Source: Stieleria tagensis
Lineage (GTDB): Bacteria > Planctomycetota > Planctomycetia > Pirellulales > Pirellulaceae
DNA: 64,000 bases
Assembly: GCF_024129865.1 (NCBI RefSeq)
Contig: NZ_JAMYFE010000058.1
Coordinates: forward strand, 1 to 64,000
Reading direction: 5' to 3'
In this document: piece after piece, positions 44,570-52,589 of the stretch
Layout: every line of letters starts with the position of its first letter
Position numbering within the stretch: the stretch's first letter is position 1
The notes under the pieces: generated by a model
What the model saw: only the letters and a program-made list of their open reading frames with translations
Databases searched by the model: none
What the model was told of the DNA's origin: nothing
Made by a program: the position numbers and the translations under genes

Positions 44570-45856
44570 TCACCCCAATTTCCAGGGCGATCGGTATTCA
44601 TAGTGCAATAACTTGTTGGCTTCGTCGTCGTCGATGAAAGACTCCGATTTGGCATCCCAATTCAGGCGGCGACCGACTGTTTGCGAGATGTTCGCAATCA
44701 AACTCATCGTCGTACTGCGATGACCGATCTCGACATCGGCATTGGGCAACTCGCGGCTCTTGATGCAATCCAGGAAGTTCCGAGCATGGTCCTCGGTCAA
44801 CACTGCGTTGCCACCGGTGACAGCCTTCTTGATCGGTTTCATGCGTGGGCCGCGCGGAGCGAACTGCCCGCCGGTTTCAGGAATGATCTCGTACTCGCGC
44901 TCGCTGACATAGCAGGTGCCGTTGGTGCCACGCAGTTCGATTTCGCCTTGTTGGATCGCTGCATTGCCACTGGTTTCGTATTGACCAAAGATCGCTAATC
45001 GTCCCGATTCAAACTCAAACGTCACCTGCATCGTGTCGGGGATGGTGCGGTCATCGTCGACGGCATAGTTGCCGCCCATGGCGCACACGCTCGATGGTGC
45101 CTCGTCGCCCGTGCACCAGCGGATGGCATCCAGATAATGCACGCCCCAGTTACCCATCTGTGAGGAATACTTTTGCCACCATCGAAACTTGTAGGGTGCA
45201 ATGTTGCTTTGATAGTCACGCTCGGCGCGGGGTCCCAGCCACATGTCCCAATCCAATGTCTCCGGCGGCGTCGATGGACCGACTTTGCCGATGCCGCCGG
45301 GAAACATATTGCTGGTTCGGAAGGCGCGACTGACACAGACTTTGCCGATCAACCCGTCGCGAATCTGTGGCGCCAATTCACGATACAACTTGCTGCTGCG
45401 GCGGTGTGTCCCAACCTGGACGATTCGATTGTTACGACGTGCCGCATGAACCATCGCTCGGCCTTCGCGAACCGTGACCGAAAGCGGTTTTTCCACGTAC
45501 ACATCTTTACCAGCGTCGCATGCCGCGATGGCTTGAATCGCATGCCAGTGGTCCGGCGTGGCGATCACGATTGCATCGATGTCATCGCGATCGATGACCT
45601 GGCGGAAATCGCGGTACGGTTTCGGCTTGCCGTCTAACTTTTGAACGGTTTTGTCCAGCGTCACCGAATCGACGTCACACACCGCGACGATTTCACAATC
45701 CTTGTGCGGCAGGAACGCATCGATCAGCTGACTGCCTCGGTTTGCGGTCCCGATGAACCCCAAACGAACGCGATCACCGGCAGCAGCCACCGCCGAAGTG
45801 GCGGCAAGGGATGCAGCGGCTGTGACAGCACCAGTGAACTGACGTCGATTTGGCAT
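44570..45856 (-). CDS. Gfo/Idh/MocA-family oxidoreductase, Tat-exported
   Basis: 428 residues from ATG 45856, with AAGGAAAAG just upstream; longer starts add sequence unlike the family. The Tat signal is PNRRQFTGAVTAAASLAATS. Rossmann fold VRLGFIGTANRGSQLIDAFL is followed by AIVIATPDHWHAIQAIAACD and the NAD-contact motif VYVEKPLS. The C-terminal half has WLGPRAERDYQSNIAPYKFR and the catalytic-site region YSSQMGNWGVHYLDAIRWCT with His. It belongs to the large planctomycete group of exported sugar or inositol dehydrogenase-like enzymes. It probably shares a transcript with the next upstream oxidoreductase, which ends 31 bp before its start. Confidence 0.9.
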   Translation of the reverse strand: MPNRRQFTGAVTAAASLAATSAVAAAGDRVRLGFIGTANRGSQLIDAFLPHKDCEIVAVCDVDSVTLDKTVQKLDGKPKPYRDFRQVIDRDDIDAIVIATPDHWHAIQAIAACDAGKDVYVEKPLSVTVREGRAMVHAARRNNRIVQVGTHRRSSKLYRELAPQIRDGLIGKVCVSRAFRTSNMFPGGIGKVGPSTPPETLDWDMWLGPRAERDYQSNIAPYKFRWWQKYSSQMGNWGVHYLDAIRWCTGDEAPSSVCAMGGNYAVDDDRTIPDTMQVTFEFESGRLAIFGQYETSGNAAIQQGEIELRGTNGTCYVSEREYEIIPETGGQFAPRGPRMKPIKKAVTGGNAVLTEDHARNFLDCIKSRELPNADVEIGHRSTTMSLIANISQTVGRRLNWDAKSESFIDDDEANKLLHYEYRSPWKLG

Positions 45857-45887
45857 CGGGCTTTTCCTTGAAGGTGTCGGTGGAATC

Positions 45888-47255
45888 TTACAGGTACTCG
45901 CGGTTTTTGACCAATCCTGGCATCGGCACGCTGTAGGTGCCATCGGGTTTGGGCTGCAAGGGTGACTCCGAATCTTGCGTCAGATCGGCAACACCGGGGG
46001 CGAATTCATGCGTGTGTTTCATGAATTCATCAAGCGTGATCTCTTGACCGGTGTGCGCGGCCATCCGCCCCATGCTGGTCACCGCACTGGCCATCACGCC
46101 CCGTTCGACTTCGTTGTAGGGCGTGTCGTTTCGAATCGCCGTGATCAAATCGTCCCATTCCAACTGGTACGGATTCGGTTCGGGTTGCGGGTACTCCCAG
46201 ACCAAATTGTCTTTGTCGAAGTTTTGCCCGCTATAGATCCGGGACTTCGCCGGCGTGTGCGAAGCGGTCGAGATCACGGCAGTGCCTTTGGTGCCGTGCG
46301 CAAAACTGGCAAATTCACGTTTGCAGCCCGGCATGGTCCTACCGTCGACAAACAATTTTGCCCCATCGTCAAAGGTGTACTCGATCGAGTAGACGTCAAA
46401 GTTTTGATCCACATCTTCACCACGATAGTGGCGCCCCCCACAGGCGATCGCGCTGACCGGCCAAGCGTTCTTCATCCAGCAAGATTCGTCGATGTTGTGA
46501 ATCAGAAAATCACTGACCGCACCGCCGCTGAGCCACAAAAAGCCATGAAAATGTTTGATCTGGTACATCAGGTCGCTCAGGTCACCCGGATTCGGGGGTG
46601 CGGCGGCCGAGCCGGTCTGGCCTGACATCCGGTACGCTCGCAACATCATCAGATCGCCGATTTCGCCGTTTTGAATCCGATCAAAGAGCTCTTGCCGGGC
46701 CACGCAGTGACGGCACATTAGCCCCACGGCAACTTTCAAATTCTTTGCCACCGCGGCTTTGTTGATCCCCAGCATTCGCACCGACGTTGGCGCGTCGATC
46801 GTGACCGGTTTTTCCATGAACACGTTCAATCCGCGTTCGATTGCATAGCTGTATTGCACCCAGCGAAACGCTGCCGGCGTGGTCAAGATCACCACATCAC
46901 CTGGCTCCAAGGCGTCCATCACTTGTTTGTAGGCGTCGAAACCGACAAACCGTCTTTCTTCCGGCACGTCGACTTTGGAACCCACTTGTTTATGGGTCGA
47001 CAAAGACGCGTGAGTGCTTTTGATCTTGTTCTCAAACACGTCTGCCAAAGCGACCAATTGGATCGGCCCGTTGTCGACCGACAGCGCGTTCAATGCAGCA
47101 CCGGTGCCCCGCCCGCCACAACCGACCAGTCCGACGCGAATCAAGTTGTCTTCCGCCGCATGCACCGTTTGCCCCGCAGCAGCGGCCAAGGTGGTCGCAG
47201 CGGCTGCCGCGTGGGTCGTGGTTTTTAAAAACTGGCGTCGTGTCGGTTGCGTCAT
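45888..47255 (-). CDS. Gfo/Idh/MocA-family oxidoreductase, Tat-exported (second of pair)
   Basis: 455 residues. Tat signal TRRQFLKTTTHAAAAATTLA. The Rossmann domain has IRVGLVGCGGRGTGAALNAL, DVVILTTPAAFRWVQYSYAI and the FMEKPVTID motif. The C-terminal part includes HFHGFLWLSGGAVSDFLIHN, with the family's His-containing loop, and a final LAHTGQEITLDEFMKHTHEF-like segment. It differs enough from its neighbour to have another substrate. With the gene at 44570 it forms a two-gene run, so the two may act in sequence on one sugar; this is inference. The upstream FGE-like gene is 74 bp away on the same strand. Confidence 0.9.
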   Translation of the reverse strand: MTQPTRRQFLKTTTHAAAAATTLAAAAGQTVHAAEDNLIRVGLVGCGGRGTGAALNALSVDNGPIQLVALADVFENKIKSTHASLSTHKQVGSKVDVPEERRFVGFDAYKQVMDALEPGDVVILTTPAAFRWVQYSYAIERGLNVFMEKPVTIDAPTSVRMLGINKAAVAKNLKVAVGLMCRHCVARQELFDRIQNGEIGDLMMLRAYRMSGQTGSAAAPPNPGDLSDLMYQIKHFHGFLWLSGGAVSDFLIHNIDESCWMKNAWPVSAIACGGRHYRGEDVDQNFDVYSIEYTFDDGAKLFVDGRTMPGCKREFASFAHGTKGTAVISTASHTPAKSRIYSGQNFDKDNLVWEYPQPEPNPYQLEWDDLITAIRNDTPYNEVERGVMASAVTSMGRMAAHTGQEITLDEFMKHTHEFAPGVADLTQDSESPLQPKPDGTYSVPMPGLVKNREYL

Positions 47256-47328
47256 CGTCGAGGTCTCTGGCTGTTAAAAAAGGGAGGGATCGTTCAGCAA
47301 TTTTGTATCAACGGGCAAAACTAACGAT

Positions 47329-48417
47329 TCATTCTTCGGGATCTAACTGTTCCGGTTCAGATTTATCCCATTTGGCTGACTTGGCATCTGCGTCGGGGGC
47401 GACCAAGGGTCGCACGATTCGGAAGCCGACCGACTGGGCGTCGGTGTGGTACCAAATGCTTCTGGGAACCTGTGGATCTTGTTGTTTCCATTCTTCGTCG
47501 GATGGTTTTCTCGCGGCGCTGCGGAGCACTTCGGGGTCGTCATCCCAACCACCACCGCGAACAACCCGCGGATAAAGTGTCTTGGGAATCACCAGTGGAT
47601 CCACCGTTTCGGTGATCGAATCAAATGGCGTGTACTGATCCAACACCCATTCGGAAACATTGCCGTGCATGTCGTACAACCCCCAGGCGTTGGGCTGCTT
47701 TTGGCCGACCCGATGGTAGGTATCGTCACTGTTATCGAAAAACCATCCATGGTCCTCCAGTTGATCGGGATCGTCGCCAAAACAGTAGGAAGTGGTGCTG
47801 CCCGCGCGACAGGCGTATTCCCATTCGGCTTCGGTCGGCAATCGATAGTAGCGACCTGTTTTTGCCGATAGCCATTTGCAATACGTCCGGGCGGCGTGTT
47901 GCGTCATGCAGATCGCGGGAAAATCTTCCCGCCCACGCCCAAAACTCATGTCGGTGTAGGGTTCGGTCGGTTTCGACACACCGTCCACAGCCAAATCGCG
48001 TGCTGTCGGTTCAAGCGACAACAACTTTCGCATCCGCTGATCGATTTCCTCATTCCAGACATCGTATTGATCCCAAGTGATCTCACACTTGCTCATCCAA
48101 AACGGTGAAATCGTGACCTTGCGTTGCGGCCCTTCGTCGTCGCCGCGATCCGGTTCGGTGTCGGGACTGCCCATCATGAATTCGCCGCCTGGAATCGGGA
48201 CCAACTCGATCTTTAGCTCGGTATGCTCGATGGGTTCCGCATACGCTTTCATTTCAGAAGCGTTGTTGGCGTTTGCGTTTTCCACCGCCAAGGCTTCGAC
48301 CGGGGTGTCTGCGTGGACCGTTGCGGTGGCTGCCAACCATGCAACAGTGATCGTCAGCATCGCAGGCAACAGGCGAGCTAGGATGGATTCGTGGGGGTGC
48401 AATCGAGCGTGTTTCAC
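47329..48417 (-). CDS. formylglycine-generating-enzyme-like (SUMF1-fold) protein, probably not a sulfatase activator
   Basis: 362 residues with an N-terminal signal (LLPAMLTITVAWLAATATVH). The FGE-sulfatase domain begins IELVPIPGGEFMMGSPDTEP and shows YCKWLSAKTGRYYRLPTEAE, followed by AEWEYACRAGS, GLYDMHGNVSEWVLDQYTP and GFRIVRPL. True formylglycine-generating enzymes need two C-terminal cysteines; here the matching stretch (VVRGGGWDDDPEVLRSAARK) has none. It is therefore better viewed as a SUMF1-fold protein with carbohydrate- or protein-binding function. No sulfatase gene is visible in the window. It may be co-transcribed with the two oxidoreductases downstream. Confidence 0.85.
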   Translation of the reverse strand: MKHARLHPHESILARLLPAMLTITVAWLAATATVHADTPVEALAVENANANNASEMKAYAEPIEHTELKIELVPIPGGEFMMGSPDTEPDRGDDEGPQRKVTISPFWMSKCEITWDQYDVWNEEIDQRMRKLLSLEPTARDLAVDGVSKPTEPYTDMSFGRGREDFPAICMTQHAARTYCKWLSAKTGRYYRLPTEAEWEYACRAGSTTSYCFGDDPDQLEDHGWFFDNSDDTYHRVGQKQPNAWGLYDMHGNVSEWVLDQYTPFDSITETVDPLVIPKTLYPRVVRGGGWDDDPEVLRSAARKPSDEEWKQQDPQVPRSIWYHTDAQSVGFRIVRPLVAPDADAKSAKWDKSEPEQLDPEE

Positions 48418-48484
48418 TGGTATCGATCAAGTAAGCGAGAGGAATTCGAAACGAGAGAGTTTACGACGGTGGAAGCGCGCCAAG

Positions 48485-49750
48485 TCATTCGATGCAATAC
48501 AGGCGTTTGTCGCTTCGCAGCAACAACCGATTGCCGACAATCGCCGGAGTCGCGTTGAATCGTTCGCTGTCATCACCGAGCACGTTGACGGCCAATTCTT
48601 TGTATTCGGGCGCGGCGGCCAAGACTAACACGCCTTTGTCCCGGGTCGTCAAGAACAGCTTGGAACCGTCACTGACGATCGAACCGTAGACACGACTGCG
48701 AGTTGGCATCCGCTCGCGAAACATTTCCTCGCCATCGGCAGTGCGCAGGCAAAGTGCGATTGATTTGTCGTGCGACCAATACAAATGATCGCCCACAACG
48801 ATTGGACTGGTCACGTTGGCGCCGCGTGATTGGTGCCAAACCAAATGAGATTGAGACACGTCGCCCCGACCACCGGGACGAACGACCACGGTTTGATTGG
48901 AACGCCCACCGCTGCAATACAACAGTCCGTCCTGGGCGACGACACAGGGAACCACATAGTCGTCGATGCCATCACAATTCCAAAGCCGCTGGCCTGTGGC
49001 GGGATCGAAACCCAAAATCGTGTCTTGTTGATTGAGCACCAATTCGACGCTGCCGCTTTCAAGTTGAATTAATGTTGGTGTCGTCCAAGCCTTGGTGATT
49101 CCGTCGGCTTGCCAGCGAGTTTCTCCGGTGGACTGATCCAGTCCGAACAGAGTGCCTGATTCGATTGATGCGTTTTGGATCACCAGGTCTTGATAAAGAA
49201 TCGGACTGGCCGCAGCACCAAAGCCGACCGCCTGGGTCCCCAGACTGCGTCGCCAGCGGATGTCGCCGTCGTGGGAAACCGCCACGATTCCCGAGGGACC
49301 AAAAAACGCATACACACCGCTATCATCCACGCAGGGCGTCGGCGATGCGTAGCCATGTTCGGCAACGCGTTTGCCCAATGCCTGTTCTTCGGCGGCGGGT
49401 TTGACGGGGCAGTCCCAAATCAGTTTTCCGTCATCCAGCGAGAGGCACAATACATGCAGCATCAACGCATCGCGATCACCGGGGGCTTCGACGTCCATCG
49501 CATATCCGGTGTAGGCCGTCAAAAAAACACGGTTGTTCCAAACCACGGGACTGCTGCTGCCTTTGCCAGGCAAATCAGTCTTCCACGCCAAGTGCTCGGT
49601 CTCACTCCAAGTCGTCGGCAAATCGGCTGGAACGACACCGGAACCATCAGGGCCGCGAAAACGATTCCACTGCTGTGCCTGGGCGGTTGCGGGAACGATC
49701 AAAAACCAGCTGGCCAGACAAACCAAACTGCATAGAAAAAGACGAACCAT
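48485..49750 (-). CDS. PQQ-like beta-propeller repeat protein, exported
   Basis: 421 residues. Signal peptide LFLCSLVCLASWFLIVPATAQA. It begins the mature region with WNRFRGPDGSGVVPADLPTT, a hallmark of planctomycete PQQ-like propeller proteins, then repeats of about 50 residues with the AxDxxTGxxxW-type pattern: LSLDDGKLIWDCPV, LDQSTGETRWQADG, FDPATGQRLWNCDG. This suggests an eight-bladed propeller. No PQQ-dehydrogenase catalytic cluster (Asp near Ca) can be assigned, so it may be a BamB-like scaffold. It is encoded upstream of the FGE-like gene with a 67-bp gap. Confidence 0.85.
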   Translation of the reverse strand: MVRLFLCSLVCLASWFLIVPATAQAQQWNRFRGPDGSGVVPADLPTTWSETEHLAWKTDLPGKGSSSPVVWNNRVFLTAYTGYAMDVEAPGDRDALMLHVLCLSLDDGKLIWDCPVKPAAEEQALGKRVAEHGYASPTPCVDDSGVYAFFGPSGIVAVSHDGDIRWRRSLGTQAVGFGAAASPILYQDLVIQNASIESGTLFGLDQSTGETRWQADGITKAWTTPTLIQLESGSVELVLNQQDTILGFDPATGQRLWNCDGIDDYVVPCVVAQDGLLYCSGGRSNQTVVVRPGGRGDVSQSHLVWHQSRGANVTSPIVVGDHLYWSHDKSIALCLRTADGEEMFRERMPTRSRVYGSIVSDGSKLFLTTRDKGVLVLAAAPEYKELAVNVLGDDSERFNATPAIVGNRLLLRSDKRLYCIE

Positions 49751-49971
49751 GCGACGCTGGAAAATTGAAGGACGAGACGGGGAGGGAACTCAGGCGGCCA
49801 GATCGGCCATCGGCGGGAAGTCGCTATTTTACCAGGATCAATGGGCACCGGGGTGAAGTATTCAGGCGGCGATGACAGTCATTCCGGGCTTGTTTCCGAT
49901 TCGCTACAATTCAGTCGCGTTCCGTCTCGGGGCGACACTTTCATTCGACACCGTTGTATCGCTGGAAAAAC

Positions 49972-50328
49972 ATGTTCAAAGGGCTAGGGAATCTCGGCAA
50001 TATTGCGTCCATGATGGCCGCTTTCAAAGAGTTGCCGCAGAAAATGCAAGAACTGAACGTGAGGATGAAATCCGAGCACGTCAGCGGGACCTCCTCCTGT
50101 GGCCGCGTTCGCGTGGTGGTCAATTGCGTCGGCGAAGTGCAAACCGTGTCGATCAACGACGAAGGGATGGACAGCAACGACACTGCTCAGGCAGTGCTAG
50201 AGGCCACCAACCAGGCGAGTGCGACCGCCAAACAAACCTATGCTGATTCGATCCGTGAGATGGTCGCCGGCATGAATCTAGACATTCCCGGCATCGAAGG
50301 GCTGCTAACGTCCTTCACCGGCGGTTGA
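49972..50328 (+). CDS. ybaB: YbaB/EbfC nucleoid-associated protein
   Basis: 118 residues from ATG 49972 (MFKGLGNLGNIASMMAAFKE); a start 18 bp earlier is less like the family. The helix QKMQELNVRMKSEHVSGTSS and the strand-rich centre GRVRVVVNCVGEVQTVSIND are typical of this small dimeric DNA-binding protein. It is next to recR, the usual order in bacteria; dnaX, which often precedes the pair, is not present here. The recR gene follows within 20 bp, so one transcript is likely. Cys49 in SSCGRV is unusual but outside any known site. Confidence 0.9.
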   Translation: MFKGLGNLGNIASMMAAFKELPQKMQELNVRMKSEHVSGTSSCGRVRVVVNCVGEVQTVSINDEGMDSNDTAQAVLEATNQASATAKQTYADSIREMVAGMNLDIPGIEGLLTSFTGG

Positions 50329-50346
50329 TCAAACGAGATTATCGAA

Positions 50347-50946
50347 GTGGAAAAGCACGCCGGCGCGGTTTCAGAACTGGTCGACCAACTCGGACGCCTG
50401 CCGGGCATCGGCCGGAAAAGCGCGGAACGATTGGCATTTCACCTGTTGCGTGTCCCAGAAACCGAGGCGTTGGCACTGGCTGATGCGATTCGCCGGATTC
50501 GCAATGACGTGCGCTACTGCAGCGCCTGTTTCAACCTCTGTGAAGACGATTTGTGCGCGATCTGTCGCTCGGATCAGCGTGACACCACACGATTGTGTGT
50601 CGTCGAACAACCGCGTGATCTAATGAGTCTGGAGCAATCCCAGGCATTTAACGGGCTGTATCACGTCCTGCTCGGGCGGATCGCCCCGCTCGATGGAATC
50701 GGCCCCGATCAATTGACGATTGACGCGTTGGTCGATCGGGTGCGGCACGGCAATTTTGTCGAAATCATCATGGCGACCAATCCGACCGTCGAAGGCGATG
50801 GCACCTCGCTGTACATCAGCAACCAGCTGAGCGAGTACCCCGTCCAGATCACCCGCCTGGCACGCGGCATCACCGCTGGAAGTGTCCTAGAGTACGCAAA
50901 TCGCGAAATGATCGCAGATGCGCTCACCGGCAGGCAAAATTTGTAG
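50347..50946 (+). CDS. recR: recombination mediator RecR
   Basis: 199 residues from GTG 50347. The helix-hairpin-helix LPGIGRKSAERLAFHLL, the four-cysteine zinc site (CSACFNLCEDDLCAIC), a Toprim domain with LCVVEQPRDLMSLEQSQAFN and GLYHVLLGRIAPLDGIGP, and a C-terminal Walker-like VQITRLARGITAGSVLEYAN are all in place. RecR helps RecO/RecF load RecA at gapped DNA. Length is normal. The stop at 50946 is followed after 4 bp by the putative sigma-54 promoter of rpoN, so rpoN need not depend on read-through from this operon. Confidence 0.95.
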   Translation: MEKHAGAVSELVDQLGRLPGIGRKSAERLAFHLLRVPETEALALADAIRRIRNDVRYCSACFNLCEDDLCAICRSDQRDTTRLCVVEQPRDLMSLEQSQAFNGLYHVLLGRIAPLDGIGPDQLTIDALVDRVRHGNFVEIIMATNPTVEGDGTSLYISNQLSEYPVQITRLARGITAGSVLEYANREMIADALTGRQNL

Positions 50947-50950
50947 AGAT

Positions 50951-50966
50951 TGGCACAAGATATGCT
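50951..50966 (+). promoter_or_regulatory. sigma-54 (-24/-12) promoter candidate upstream of rpoN
   Basis: TGGCACAAGATATGCT fits the consensus TGGCACGNNNNTTGCW at 14 of the 16 positions. The invariant GG (50952-50953) and GC (50964-50965) are exactly 12 bp apart. It lies in the 70-bp gap before rpoN and predicts transcription start near 50977. It would make rpoN autoregulated. No enhancer-binding protein is encoded nearby. Confidence 0.6.
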
Positions 50967-51016
50967 TGCCGAAGTCATAAAATAGGTATGATGAGGGCGT
51001 GCCCAAGGATGCCGGC

Positions 51017-52582
51017 ATGTCGCTGCACGACGTAACTGCAGCACCCAAAAGAGCGTCTGATTTGTCAATAACGAATCCCATGAGCGGAATGCGAATGTCG
51101 ATGGGCCTGCAGGCCCGCATGGTCCAAACGCAAAAACTTGCGCCACGGATGATCCAGTCGATGGAAATCTTGCAATTGCCGATGCTGGCGTTGCAGGAAC
51201 GAATCGAACAGGAAATGAATGAGAATCCGTTGCTGGAACAGCAGGACACTGATCCTAGCGATCCGGACGACATGAACGACGCGCCCAGCGCCGACACCCG
51301 CAGCGAAGACGAAAAAGAGTTGGTCGTCAAAGACGAAGGCGACAACTCCGACGACTTCGAACGTCTGCAAAACATGGTGGCGGAACTGCCGAGCACCTTT
51401 GACGATTCCTTCCGTCGCTCCTCCGGTGGTATGCAGGACGAAGCGGATCGCCGCCACGACCTGATGGCCAACGCCCAGTCGCGCCCCGAATCGTTGAACG
51501 ACTATCTGCTTCACCAATTGGCCGAAATGGACATCGACGATGATGTCGAACGACTGGCCGAACGAATCATTAGCACGTTGGATGCCCGCGATGGCGGCTA
51601 CCTGCGGACCCCGCTATCAGATCTGCTGCCGGGCGACCATAGCGTGGAGGATTACGAAGTCGCCGAGCGTGCCTTGGCCGTCGTGCAATCTCTGGAGCCG
51701 ACCGGAATCGCAGCCCGCAGTCTGAGCGAATGTTTGTTGGCTCAGCTGCGCCCCGAGTTTCCGCACTACGAAGAGATGCAGAAGCTGATCAGCGAATACC
51801 TGGAAGACCTGGCAGCCAACCGGTTGCCGCAAATCCAAAAAGGCACCGGGTATTCGATCGATCTGATTCAAACCGTTCGCGACGAATTACAGATTTTGAA
51901 CCCCAAACCCGGCGCCGCGTTCATGGAAACGTACGTGCCGAACGTGACACCGGACATCATCTTGGAACAAGACGATGACGGAGAGTACAAAATCCGGCTG
52001 GACGATGATCGTGTTCCGACCTTGTACATCAGCGAATACTATCGGCGCCGCTTGCAAGATCCCAGCTGCACCACCGACGAACGCGAGTACATCAAACGCA
52101 AAATCAACAGTGCCCAGTGGTTGATCGAATCGATCGAGCAACGGCGCAGCACGCTGACCAAAGTTGCCGAAGCCATCGTCGCCCATCAAAAGAAGTTCTT
52201 TGATGAAGGCCCCGAAGCGATCGAACCGTTGAAGATGCAACAGATCGCCGAGATCGTCGGCGTTCACGTGACCACCGTCAGCCGTGCGGTCAACGACAAA
52301 TGGATGCAAACCCCACGGGGCATTATTCCTCTGCATCGATTGTTTGTCGGCGGCACCCAAACCGATGACGGCGAAGACGTGGCTTGGGATACGATCCGAT
52401 TGAAGTTGCAAGAGTTGATCGACAGCGAAGACAAACGCGATCCGCTAAGCGATGAAAGCCTGGTCAAAAAATTGGCGGAAGAGGGAATGACCGTTGCCCG
52501 TCGCACCGTGACCAAGTATCGCAAGCGAATGGGGATCCCCAGCAGCCGCCAACGCAAAGATTGGTCACTGACCAAAAAGTAA
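51017..52582 (+). CDS. rpoN: RNA polymerase sigma-54 factor RpoN
   Basis: 521 residues from ATG 51017, which has AAGGA 7 bp upstream; GTG 50999 could add six. Region I is Gln/Leu-rich (LAPRMIQSMEILQLPMLALQ) with ERIEQEMNENPLLEQQ. The acidic region II spans about 75-130. The core-binding domain has LLHQLAEMDIDDDVERLAER and EPTGIAARSLSECLLAQL. The C-terminal HTH is MQQIAEIVGVHVTTVSRAVN and the RpoN box ARRTVTKYRKRMGIPSSRQR. Full length and intact. It controls sigma-54 promoters with enhancer-binding ATPases. The uvrC gene starts 7 bp after its stop, so they are co-transcribed. Confidence 0.95.
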   Translation: MSLHDVTAAPKRASDLSITNPMSGMRMSMGLQARMVQTQKLAPRMIQSMEILQLPMLALQERIEQEMNENPLLEQQDTDPSDPDDMNDAPSADTRSEDEKELVVKDEGDNSDDFERLQNMVAELPSTFDDSFRRSSGGMQDEADRRHDLMANAQSRPESLNDYLLHQLAEMDIDDDVERLAERIISTLDARDGGYLRTPLSDLLPGDHSVEDYEVAERALAVVQSLEPTGIAARSLSECLLAQLRPEFPHYEEMQKLISEYLEDLAANRLPQIQKGTGYSIDLIQTVRDELQILNPKPGAAFMETYVPNVTPDIILEQDDDGEYKIRLDDDRVPTLYISEYYRRRLQDPSCTTDEREYIKRKINSAQWLIESIEQRRSTLTKVAEAIVAHQKKFFDEGPEAIEPLKMQQIAEIVGVHVTTVSRAVNDKWMQTPRGIIPLHRLFVGGTQTDDGEDVAWDTIRLKLQELIDSEDKRDPLSDESLVKKLAEEGMTVARRTVTKYRKRMGIPSSRQRKDWSLTKK

Positions 52583-52589
52583 TCCGCCG

